Positions 43,868 through 53,700 of a DNA stretch of 54,492 nt are shown here, piece after piece; positions within the stretch are counted from its first letter, which is position 1; each line of letters starts with the position of its first letter. The notes below the pieces were generated by a model, which saw only the letters and a list, made by a program, of their open reading frames with translations, made no database searches and was not told the origin of the DNA. This DNA is from a virus. Location of the stretch: IMG/VR virus record IMGVR_UViG_3300035670_000271, positions 1 to 54,492 of that record. The stretch is one strand, 5' to 3'. The position numbers and the translations under genes are program-made.

Positions 43868-45721
43868 TTATCCCCATATCACGCAATAATAGTTTTTCCC
43901 TGTCTGGTTGAGCGAGACATCGTTGATCTCGAACCCCCCGTCTGTCCACGTAATTTTCCCGCCGGTATCGATGGCGCTTGCCGAGAGAGATTTGAGGTCA
44001 TTGGCGCTCATGCTGTCAGTTTTGACCACGCCATGCGCGGTGTCATCGGGCAAGATGGTCAACTTTTTAATGCTTGCGTATACTTCATCCTGAAATCCTG
44101 CGATGCTATAAATTGGCAACGTTCCTGTGAGAATTGCCCTCCCTCCATATTCACCTAAAAAGACATTGCCACTGACGCTATCATACGCGCCATAATAGAG
44201 TACACCCGCCACAGAAGCCAGCGCAGTATACCCAAGCGTTGGGCCTACCAAAATATTCGCATCATTTGTCCATGTCGTGCCATCATACCGATATAATGCG
44301 CTCTCGAACAAGACAAATAAAATATCGTTATGCACAACCATCGCAACGCAATCCCCCGCCGAACTAAAATTTTGTTCCTCCAAAAAACTCCCTGGCAGAA
44401 AAACGCTCGGCGCATTGGAAAAGATGTGCGTGCCGGCACCGACATAGACAATTCCATTGTATTCAGCCAAGCCAGTAATCGCGGTTTCCGTTGTTGCCAA
44501 TTGCAATGCCCATGGAATCTCACTATCATCATAGAGCCACAAATTTCCATCAAGGCCGACATAAATAGTAAGATCATTAATAGCAAGCAAGCTGTAGACT
44601 GTTCCTGTCTCAAAATTAACGCCATCAAATGGTCTTACGGCGATAGACCAGCCGCCCAAAGGAGGCGTCCCTTGAAAAAATCTATAAATATAAGCAGCCG
44701 TCCCCGTACCCGCCAAAGCCGTATCCGTTAAAGGAGCAAAACTTCGGATTTCAGCTTCTCCGGTTGATCCTAATGTTGATAGCGACCATGTTGAGCCATC
44801 ATATTCATAAATATCACCATTAGAAAGCCCCGCGAAAAGCAGGTCTTTAAACGGCTGCAATGCGTAGACCTTAGATGCTGCTGATCCATAAGACAATGCC
44901 AGACTGCCGTTCACTATTTCGTACACATCCCCATCCCCCCCACTTCCACCACCTACGCCAATAAAGACTCGCGTCACTTTTACCGCTTGAATCGCATTGA
45001 GCGGAATCGTTCGCGGCAATGCACCCGTGCCTGTGCCGGTATAGGAGATATGATCAAGCAATATGCCGGACGTCGGAAAGGCATTTCGTTTATGTGTGCC
45101 GTCTTCTTCGTGGGTGACGAGGAATTTCTGCCAGTAAGCATAACCGGATTTCGTGGGATCATCATTCTCGCGGTCTGGCGAGGCGCTCACTTCTATTGAG
45201 TCGCCATCTTGAATCCATGGGAGTTCATCGCTGCGTATCGCTTCAGAAGACTTCCCAGGGAGCACACCGCCGTACACACACCACGCCTCAAGAAAATATT
45301 CCTGATTGGGATAATTGACATACACGGAACTACCGATGCTAATAGCCCCTGGCGAAAAGTTGAGAATATCATTTTTTGTGAGCACGACATTTGACAACCT
45401 TTTCGAGTATTCGGCTGGCATGTCGATTGTCCTTGCGCATGACAATAGGCCATACGTGGCATGACTGCACACAACGCGACAGTATATCGGCACAAGGTTG
45501 GCATTGGGGAGAGAGATTGACCGCTGTGCGCCGTTGCCAACGTAGGATAGTGCGACACAGTATCCGCTATAACCGCCGACAGTATGATATGCCTCAGCAG
45601 AGTGCTCTCGCAAATACCGCGCATACATATCGATATTCCCGCGATCCCATGTGTTACTATAAAGCAAATCGCCATCACCAATGACAGGCTCGTTCCGTAC
45701 CATCCAATTCGGATCAGACAT
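43868..45721 (-). CDS. Tail/baseplate protein with beta-propeller repeats
   Basis: A 617-residue protein. From about residue 250, repeated units of roughly 45 residues of the type LLFAGLSNGDIYEYDGSTWS and LFVLFESALYRYDGTTWTND recur, the pattern of a beta-propeller. N-terminal 200 residues share the region YCVALSYVGNGAQRSISLPN with the neighbouring 773-residue protein. It ends one base before the terminase small subunit. Probable distal tail or receptor-binding propeller. Confidence 0.65.
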   Translation of the reverse strand: MSDPNWMVRNEPVIGDGDLLYSNTWDRGNIDMYARYLREHSAEAYHTVGGYSGYCVALSYVGNGAQRSISLPNANLVPIYCRVVCSHATYGLLSCARTIDMPAEYSKRLSNVVLTKNDILNFSPGAISIGSSVYVNYPNQEYFLEAWCVYGGVLPGKSSEAIRSDELPWIQDGDSIEVSASPDRENDDPTKSGYAYWQKFLVTHEEDGTHKRNAFPTSGILLDHISYTGTGTGALPRTIPLNAIQAVKVTRVFIGVGGGSGGDGDVYEIVNGSLALSYGSAASKVYALQPFKDLLFAGLSNGDIYEYDGSTWSLSTLGSTGEAEIRSFAPLTDTALAGTGTAAYIYRFFQGTPPLGGWSIAVRPFDGVNFETGTVYSLLAINDLTIYVGLDGNLWLYDDSEIPWALQLATTETAITGLAEYNGIVYVGAGTHIFSNAPSVFLPGSFLEEQNFSSAGDCVAMVVHNDILFVLFESALYRYDGTTWTNDANILVGPTLGYTALASVAGVLYYGAYDSVSGNVFLGEYGGRAILTGTLPIYSIAGFQDEVYASIKKLTILPDDTAHGVVKTDSMSANDLKSLSASAIDTGGKITWTDGGFEINDVSLNQTGKNYYCVIWG

Positions 45722-48035
45722 AACTATTCTCCCCGTATACGATATAATGATAGGTCACTCCAGCCGCGTTCACTTTGGCGCTGCTGTTCAGAGTAAATTC
45801 TCCTTTCGTGCCTATATCCACAACCGCCTCAACAAACGTTCCCGTGCCTATTTGCTTAGACTGGAAAAAGTCACTATCACTATAAATTTTCCCGCCACTG
45901 CTCCCGCCGGTCGCAATATACCAATGATTGTCAAAGCGGAGAAAATCATGAATGTCATCAACGCCTGCCAACGTGACAGCCAACGCAACATTGCCAATAG
46001 AATTAATCGTATAGAGCGCATTATTTGCTGCGAACCATGTCAACCCATTATAAGAATACATGGGATTCGGGGATGTTCCATTAAATAGAGTCCCATCCGA
46101 CACTGTCATCCCATCCCACTTGCCTAATCCCCCGAGGGTTGGATAGGTATCACCCCTGAGCATAAAATACAAGACAGGAAGTCCATTGAGTAAAGCGCTT
46201 GCCATGCCTACCACTGTCACCTGTAAAAAATCACGGCCATAAATCTCTCCCGTATCCATGCCATAAAGCCAGCGCGTCCCATCCCAGATAATCGCATTCA
46301 CCCCAACCAGACTTCGTGACAACACTGTACGAGCATAATTTGTAGACTCGATATATTCAATATATATCTTGCCGTCGGTCTTTTTCACATAAATATGTTG
46401 CGTTTGGGCATTATCATAAGAAAGTATCTTGATGACATCAAAAGGGCCGTAAACTGAGAAAAATGCCCCCTGAGTACCAGATAGCGGGTTTAGCATACTA
46501 TTTATCCCACCAGATGATGAGGCATAATACAAACTGGAATTTGTCCGCCCTAAAGAATCGATCGGTTTTGCGTATTCATTGACTGATTGTTTTCCAGCAA
46601 CTTCCCATGTGTCACCCACAGGAGGCTTTCGATATATATGTGCACCTCCCGCGAATAAAGTTCCTGACCAATCTAATAAACTCAGTATCCCCGTGTCATA
46701 CAAATTCCAATCATATCCAGGGATATACACTGCCGCAGGGTCTATGATAGGAGAAGAAAACGATGTTGACCATGACGACCCATCAAATTTTAATACTTTC
46801 GCAACCGAAGCCGCCCCCGAGACGTATTCAGAAATCCCCATATAAAGGTTCCCAGACGACACTTCAAGACAATGATGCCTGTTGGTACTTGTCAGCGAGG
46901 TTGACCATGTCGTTCCATCAAAGACCTCAACCTTCCCTGTAGGCGGTGCGCCCTCGCTATACCCTGCCGCATATAATTTCGTGCCATACACTCTCAACGA
47001 TGTCACCGCATCAAGCCCTGTTGAATGTGAGAGACTCCAAGACAAATCTCCCCTGTTAAACACGTAAATATTCCCGCTGAGTTGTGTCCCGGCATACGTC
47101 TTCCCTTGATAAATCGCAAAACATGTGACATCTGACTGCGTGGTATCGTAAAGTGATTCCTCTATGCTGTCATACCCATAGCCAGAATATATACTATACC
47201 ATGATGTTGCTCCCCTATACAAAATCATATTATAAGGGCCTGTGCCTGCAAAAAGCGTATTATTGTGATAAGTAAAGCATGTAACGGTTGTTGCATATCC
47301 TGGCGTTGTCTGCCAGACAAGTGACCAAGTTGATCCATTATATTGATAAATTCCAGCGCCACCGGTTGATGACAGCGTTGTTCCAAGAAATAACCAAGCA
47401 CTATATCGTTTAAGCGCCGTATGTTTATCAGCATCCGTTTTGACGGTTGACCATGTGCTGCCGTCATACTTAAACACATTTCCAACGACAGGAGGCCCGT
47501 CGGCATAACCTGCGGCATAGAGATTCGTGCCAGATACGGCTAAGGCCGTAATATAATCCGCCGCCGACGCATAACTGAGCGACCATGTCAGCGTACCAGT
47601 ATCGTATTTATACACATTGCCAGATGTGCCAGAGCCGACATACAGATTACCGCCATACTCTGCCATGCAAAGCGCATCGCTCTGCGTCGTGTCATAGTCC
47701 AACGCTATCGAAGTCGGCACAGGGCCAATCATCACATCATCTGTCAACACAGGAGCCTCTGCATTTTCAGGGAACGTCTCAAGCGCCTTGATCACCAGGT
47801 TCGAATTCGACAGCGTGACCGTCTGGCTTCCGCTGTTGCCTGGATACGTGCCGGTTTCCATCTCGGAGAATGCAAAACCATTATAGACAATCGACTGCGT
47901 TTGGCCGTCTTCTTTATGCCCGGCGCGAAATAAGCTATAGAGGCCGCGCAAATAGCGGTTGGCGGTGTCTTCGCGTCCGAGAGGGTCATTCTCACCGGCC
48001 AGCGGTTCATTAATATTCCAGGGTTCAAGACTCAT
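45714..48035 (-). CDS. Large tail protein with beta-propeller repeats
   Basis: A 773-residue paralogue-like partner of the 617-residue protein: an N-terminal module with SIVYNGFAFSEMETGTYPGN and SQTVTLSNSNLVI, then many copies of NLYVGSGTSGNVYKYDTGT and LYAAGYADGPPVVGNVFKYD (about 45-55 residue period, W and Y-rich). Such kelch- or WD-like propellers occur in phage receptor-binding tips. The start overlaps the previous gene by 4 bases. The exact fold is inferred. Confidence 0.68.
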   Translation of the reverse strand: MSLEPWNINEPLAGENDPLGREDTANRYLRGLYSLFRAGHKEDGQTQSIVYNGFAFSEMETGTYPGNSGSQTVTLSNSNLVIKALETFPENAEAPVLTDDVMIGPVPTSIALDYDTTQSDALCMAEYGGNLYVGSGTSGNVYKYDTGTLTWSLSYASAADYITALAVSGTNLYAAGYADGPPVVGNVFKYDGSTWSTVKTDADKHTALKRYSAWLFLGTTLSSTGGAGIYQYNGSTWSLVWQTTPGYATTVTCFTYHNNTLFAGTGPYNMILYRGATSWYSIYSGYGYDSIEESLYDTTQSDVTCFAIYQGKTYAGTQLSGNIYVFNRGDLSWSLSHSTGLDAVTSLRVYGTKLYAAGYSEGAPPTGKVEVFDGTTWSTSLTSTNRHHCLEVSSGNLYMGISEYVSGAASVAKVLKFDGSSWSTSFSSPIIDPAAVYIPGYDWNLYDTGILSLLDWSGTLFAGGAHIYRKPPVGDTWEVAGKQSVNEYAKPIDSLGRTNSSLYYASSSGGINSMLNPLSGTQGAFFSVYGPFDVIKILSYDNAQTQHIYVKKTDGKIYIEYIESTNYARTVLSRSLVGVNAIIWDGTRWLYGMDTGEIYGRDFLQVTVVGMASALLNGLPVLYFMLRGDTYPTLGGLGKWDGMTVSDGTLFNGTSPNPMYSYNGLTWFAANNALYTINSIGNVALAVTLAGVDDIHDFLRFDNHWYIATGGSSGGKIYSDSDFFQSKQIGTGTFVEAVVDIGTKGEFTLNSSAKVNAAGVTYHYIVYGENSYV

Positions 48036-49204
48036 TCGCGTAAACTCCCTTGAAAATTCCCGACTTGCGTTGTGCCATCATAAATGACACGGGTCGCCGG
48101 GTAAAACGTTTGTGTATCGTAAAGGACATATCCCGTCGTCATATTGACCGGGTCGGGCGAGATTTCCAGCACCCGCCAAATCTGATTGATAAGCAGGTCG
48201 CCGCTGCTGTCTTTCGCGAAGCGACAAGAGGCCACAACATAATCGCCGCGCTCTAAGGCCACGTTTTGCAAGGACGGCTCTGTCACGCTCCATATCCAAC
48301 GCGGCGCGTCTGCTCTCAACAAAATTTCTGACTGAACGGATTGCGCGACAGCATCGGCGCGAATCCATTGCATATTGAATGTTTTCGGCTGATCCCCATA
48401 CAGCGACACACTCACTTGCGGTTGAACGTCTAATCCGTCTAAAAATCCGTCGTAGTCGCCCTTGCCTGAACCGGTTGTCGTGCGCCGGTCGCGGTTCGTA
48501 AAGTTCGGCGCGTAATACATGATTGGCCGGTTGCACAAATCATTAAGGCTACGAGCAAGCTGTCCCTGAAAGTTGACTCGGTTGTCAAGAAACCCCATCA
48601 CCTGATACGTGGTTTGCTGCTGTCCGATTTCAATGACAATCTTCTGCTCGTAATTCAGCCACCACGACCCTAAAAATGATGACAGTACACTGCTCAACCA
48701 GAAACGTGGCGATTGGTCTTGTAGCAAGACTCCTGCGGCAACATAGCCTAATTGCGACGCAACCTGACGAGCGCGACTATATGCCCCCGGCTCAAAATCA
48801 TTCTCAATTCCCATCCAGGTCATCACATCCACGACAATATCAATCGGATTTTCAATGAGCGCCCCGGCGTCATCGGGTTTTCCCTGTCCTGATGCTGTAA
48901 CGTCGCCATTTGGGGCAGTGCTGAATGTTGCCGTGCTGATAATGCCTTGCCCCTCGTAATCATGCGATAAGTTGAGCGTATAGTCAGCGGCGTCAATTTC
49001 ACCGTCATCATCATAGAGCGTCGCTGAGATAATGGGATGCGCGGCAAGTGCCCAGACCATATCATTCTCATGAATTAATGAGGCAGGCCAGACGCCTCCA
49101 TCACCTGACAAGTCTCCATACACGACCGCCAGAATATCGCTCTGGTTCGCAGGCGCGCTATATCGCGAGGCACGAGGCAATAAATATGTATCTGATAATC
49201 GCAT
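48032..49204 (-). CDS. Baseplate/tail tip protein
   Basis: A 390-residue protein starting MRLSDTYLLPRASRYSAPAN at ATG 49204, a TAATG overlap with the previous gene. The position after distal-tail-like proteins and the overall beta-rich pattern (ALERGDYVVASCRFAK, LLINQIWRVLEISPDPV) resemble hub/tail-tip proteins that form the baseplate core. No catalytic motif. Call based on synteny and pattern. Confidence 0.6.
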   Translation of the reverse strand: MRLSDTYLLPRASRYSAPANQSDILAVVYGDLSGDGGVWPASLIHENDMVWALAAHPIISATLYDDDGEIDAADYTLNLSHDYEGQGIISTATFSTAPNGDVTASGQGKPDDAGALIENPIDIVVDVMTWMGIENDFEPGAYSRARQVASQLGYVAAGVLLQDQSPRFWLSSVLSSFLGSWWLNYEQKIVIEIGQQQTTYQVMGFLDNRVNFQGQLARSLNDLCNRPIMYYAPNFTNRDRRTTTGSGKGDYDGFLDGLDVQPQVSVSLYGDQPKTFNMQWIRADAVAQSVQSEILLRADAPRWIWSVTEPSLQNVALERGDYVVASCRFAKDSSGDLLINQIWRVLEISPDPVNMTTGYVLYDTQTFYPATRVIYDGTTQVGNFQGSLRE

Positions 49205-49704
49205 TACGTTGCAGCGGCGACCAGCCACAGTTCATCAGCAGTCAAGCGTTCTTCCACAATACGACCTGAAAACCTGTCAAGAAAATCAGAATACGCCAAT
49301 GACGGAAATCCTACCTTGACAGCGACGTCTTGATTCTGGAAACTTTCTGATACCAATAACTCAGAAAAAACTAACCCGACATTCGAGAGTGAGAAGGAAA
49401 TTGACGGAATTTCCGTTCCGGTATACAACAAGACATTATTACTATCAGGCGCAAGCGTTTCCCTCAAGGGAGACACGTTGAGCAACCTGGAATCCTTATC
49501 CACAACAATGCCACGACTGCCATAAACGACGTCCTCGCCAACAGAAGCGCTTCCATCATAGCGGATAACATCACCGATGCCTTCGGCTTTCGGCATCTCA
49601 TAGCTATAGAGCCGCCTCCCTCCATTGCCTTCAATCTCAACATAGAGAATCGTGGTCTCTCTGGCATCTCTGGCAGCCGAAAACGCCGACGATACCTGAT
49701 ACAT
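49204..49704 (-). CDS. Baseplate component of unknown function
   Basis: A 166-residue protein (MYQVSSAFSAARDARETTIL). Beta strands dominate (TTILYVEIEG, YDGSASVGEDVVYGS, FSGRIVEERLTADELWLV). The start lies within a base of the previous gene's stop and its stop overlaps the tail-tip start. It probably belongs to the distal tail/baseplate set; no firm family match. Confidence 0.6.
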   Translation of the reverse strand: MYQVSSAFSAARDARETTILYVEIEGNGGRRLYSYEMPKAEGIGDVIRYDGSASVGEDVVYGSRGIVVDKDSRLLNVSPLRETLAPDSNNVLLYTGTEIPSISFSLSNVGLVFSELLVSESFQNQDVAVKVGFPSLAYSDFLDRFSGRIVEERLTADELWLVAAAT

Positions 49705-50792
49705 TACACCAATTCCTCCAATGATAAGGTGATGCTATCCAACCCTTTTCGGCGATATGTACGGCTCAGTGATGAGGCAAAACGCACGAGCCTAATTGAC
49801 GACGGCACATCAGAAAAGAGATGAAATAAAAACCCCTTGCTCACCCCTGAACCTAAAAATCTTACCGCATCATAACACGCCTGGATGCTATCAAATTCAG
49901 TGCTTGTGATCACTGGATAGTTGAGCGTAAGCCGTCTGATGCTATTGGCGACGGACTCACGATAGACACCAACAGGCGTTTGATTCTCAAAGGCAAACAC
50001 GTCGTGTTCTTCTTGACTGCCCCATTCGGCATTCCCGTCAAGCTCTGTATAGTCCCCTAAAAAAAGCGTGTCGATCTCCATATACCCATCAGGATTTGTG
50101 GCGTCTGCGATAGCGACGCGCCAATAGCGATACGCCAGCGTCGCAAAATAGAGAACATACGGAGTGTCCGCTGTCATGGCATAGGGGCCAAGCGTCTGGT
50201 CTGCGGGAGAAAACCCTGAATCGCTGTCAGCGTAGAGCGTGACGGTTGCGCTACTTGTCAAATTATGTGTGACGATTGCCAACGCTGACACGTCCTGAGC
50301 CGCCCCACAATCTACCGTAACTGTCAACGTTGAGAGGTTGCCGGTTTTGAATGTTGTGCCCTTGAGTCCATCCGACAACCGAGACGGTGACCACGTCGCA
50401 TAGGCTCTCACCGTCCATGTGTCAAGCCCCTCGAAATCGTTGCCAGTGCCTGCTGAGACAAAGCGGAACGTGACCCCGTTGCTCATCGTCACGTTGTTGG
50501 TTGTGGTCAGGATGTCTGTGGCTTCCCATGCCCCAGGAGACGTTGCTGACGTCCGCCATCTGACTTTTGCCTGTCCGATAGACTTCCCCCCAAGCACATT
50601 ATACACCTGTATCGTATAGTCAAGGTTCTCCGTCCCGGAATAGTCGCCAGAAGCATACATAATCGCCGTGCCTATCGCGTCTCCGCCTGCCGTTTTTTGT
50701 GCGCCACCAACAGCCCCCGTCTTTTGACTGCTGACGGTGACAGTCCCAGACGCGAGCACATTATCATATAAAAATCGACTTGCCTCGTACAT
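49704..50792 (-). CDS. Distal tail-type protein with discoidin-like domain
   Basis: A 362-residue protein following the tape measure. Residues 130-240 show a discoidin/F5-8C-like pattern (TLTVTVDCGAAQDVSALAIV then YRYWRVAIADATNPDGYMEI), common in phage proteins that bind glycans. The C-terminal 100 residues (YRESVANSIRRLTLNYPVIT, GLDSITLSLEELV) resemble distal tail proteins. It would join tube to baseplate and perhaps bind the cell surface. Confidence 0.6.
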   Translation of the reverse strand: MYEASRFLYDNVLASGTVTVSSQKTGAVGGAQKTAGGDAIGTAIMYASGDYSGTENLDYTIQVYNVLGGKSIGQAKVRWRTSATSPGAWEATDILTTTNNVTMSNGVTFRFVSAGTGNDFEGLDTWTVRAYATWSPSRLSDGLKGTTFKTGNLSTLTVTVDCGAAQDVSALAIVTHNLTSSATVTLYADSDSGFSPADQTLGPYAMTADTPYVLYFATLAYRYWRVAIADATNPDGYMEIDTLFLGDYTELDGNAEWGSQEEHDVFAFENQTPVGVYRESVANSIRRLTLNYPVITSTEFDSIQACYDAVRFLGSGVSKGFLFHLFSDVPSSIRLVRFASSLSRTYRRKGLDSITLSLEELV

Positions 50793-53700
50793 TATCTCAC
50801 CATGAACGACTGTTGACGGTCAATTTCGGTCTTGACATCACGCGCAAACTTTTGAAACGCATTCTGATCAGCATACGTCGCGTAAAGATTAAAAGTATAG
50901 CCCCCCCCCATTGTAGGGGCTGGCATCGATCCGCTGGACTGAGACGGGCGTGATTGTGCCGACTGAAAGCTTGACTGCTGTTGTGTCAGTGACGACTCCA
51001 AATCAGATAACGCCCGCCGTGACTCCAACTGTTTGCGGTATTGGTCAAGCACCTGAAATGCGCCTTCTGTGACGTTGTAGTCTTTCCCCAACGCGCTCAG
51101 AATATCCGCATTACTCATGCGGAAAAGGTTCTGTTGCGCGTCTTCTGAGAGCTTCCGAATCGGGCCAAGCAAATCTTCGGTTGAGACTTTTTCGACACTC
51201 ATGCCACCAAACCCACCGAGGCTTCCCTGATAGACTGTTTGCCCCACGACAATCTCTCCTGCTTCTGTACTGAGTGCGCCGCCTATGCCAGTAGTCAAGC
51301 CTTCTAACGACATTGCATACATATTTGTTTTCTGCGTAAGCGCGTCTGTGGCTTGTCCGTGTTGGATGAGTTTGGCGAATTGTTTATCAAGGGCTTCATT
51401 GGTTTTTTCCAACGCCTGTTTTTGCCGTTCTTCAGCGGCGATCTGGTTAAAAATAGAGAGGGAGACGCTATCTGTGAAAACACCGATCCCCCGCAAGGAT
51501 GTTTCGATGTTATTGGAGTCAACAAGCCACTGTTGCGTTTTTTCTGACAGTCCGTCGAAGAGCTTTTGGACATAGATATATTTTGCGTCAAGCGCCTGCG
51601 ATGACTCATTAACAGCCATGCTTTGCCGTTCTTCAGCGGCGATCTGGTTATAAATAGACATTGATAGCGCATCGGTCTGTATGCCAACAGAGCGGAGCAT
51701 GGTTGTCATTTCACCCGACTGTATCAGCCATTTTTGAGTTGCTTGTGACAGCCCTCCAAAAAAACTCTTTGATTTCTGCTCTAAATCCTCATAATACCTT
51801 TGTTCTGACATTGCACGCCATTCTATAGCCTCAGAAATGTCTTTAATTTCTTGTTTTTCTATACTTTCAAGTTTTGTTTTTTCAGCGACCTTGAGCATCA
51901 CATCATCTACTGTTACGCCAAAAGACTCAAGCGCCCCTTTTAGTGAATCTTGGACAAATAGCCAATTTTGCGTGTCTTGAGAGAGTCCAGAAAAAAATTT
52001 TGTATATTTTTCTTCCAAAGTCTCTACAGAATCTGCCTGTTCTTTTTGTGAACGAATGGCATCAGATTGTGTCTCAATAGATGCTTTTAATTCAGTTTGC
52101 TCAATGCGAAGGACATTTATAATGTTTTGTTCTTCTCGTTTTTTAGCCTGTAGCGAATCAATAGTTGCGTTTATTTCTTTACGCCGTTCTTTGTCTGCTG
52201 CATCTATTGATTCAAGTAATGTTTTTTGTTCACGAATTGCGTTATCAAATGATCTAACACTATTTTGATGCTCTATAAAAGTGTCTTTAATTGTTTGATA
52301 TGCCTTATCAGTTTCCATTACTTGTAGGAAAGCGTCTTTCTGCGATTGCGTCAGACTCTCAGTTGTTTGCTCTCCACTTAATGCCGCTTCTACATACCTT
52401 TTCAGCGCAGGGGTTAATGATCGCCCCTCATACGCATCATCAACAGCTAACACCGCGTCGCCTTGCAAATAGAGACTTTTTGACAATGCTTCATTTGCTG
52501 TTTTCGCGCCTTCTGCCCCGCTCTTATACCGCCTGACGGCTTCTTCTAACGCAACAACGCCGTCTTTGAGTTCCTGAGATGGCTCGATCCCTGCTTTTAA
52601 TGATTTTTCTAACCCTTCTTCAAGTTTGACAAACGCATTATACATCTCATCAGTGCCACGTTGCGTAAACACAAATTGTTCATTAAGGTCTTGTAAAGCA
52701 TTATATGTATCTTTCATGCTTTTCTGCCCTAACTCAAATGCTTCGTCGGCTTTTGCATATCCTTCTTCCATCTTTTGAATTTTTGCGGTTATGCTATCTA
52801 TGGTTTGCCCCCACCATTCAGCGGCATCAGTGATCGCCTGTATCGCTCCGCCTAACGCTTTTCCTATACCAACCAAGGCGCCAGCCGTTAATTTTATCGC
52901 ACCGGGAAGTGTCTCTTTAAAAAAATGCGCGGCTTCCTCTGAGGTTTGATACCACTCGCGAAAATCCTCAACAAGTGGCATAAAATCTGTTGAAACTACG
53001 CCCGACAATGCCGTTGCAATATCTTTCCCGATGATTTCCTGGGTTGCTGTGAGTTGGCTTTGGAAGACCTCAAATGATGCCCCAAGCCGCTGCAAAGACC
53101 GTTGGTATTCTCGTTCGATGGATGAACCTGTCCCTTGTTGCACTTCTTCGGCAAGGGCTTTTGATTTTTGCAGGGCTTTATCTAACATTTCAAGCCCGGA
53201 CTGACCTCCATCAGCAACACGCTTGCCAATATCTTCTCCGAATATTGCTATAGCAGTTTGCGTTTGTTTCGCGCTATCTTCAATGCCTGCAATGCCTTCC
53301 AAGAGGACGCCAACCGCGACTTCTGGCTTTTCAGTAAGTGCCTTAGCAATAAACTCTCCCGTTGTTCCGAATGCCTCGCGAGTTGTTCCTAAATCCTCTT
53401 CAAGCTTTTTGAGGCTTTCTTCCGTCGAGAGGAGCGCGGTGGCGGCTTCTTTTCCCGCTTCTGTAATTTCGGCATTTTGACCAAGCAGGACGTTCCAAAT
53501 CCGAGAACCAACACGGCCGAATATTTCAACGCTCGCGGTCAGTTGTTTCGATTGCGTATCCAGTGCGCTAATACTTTCTGTTAAAATCTTTGTTGCGCCA
53601 ATCGCGTCTTTCCCTACAGCCTCACGGACGACGCCGACCCAGTTGACTGTTTCCTGCCCTTTGACTTTAATCGTATGGGCGCTTAAATCAACAATCCCTG

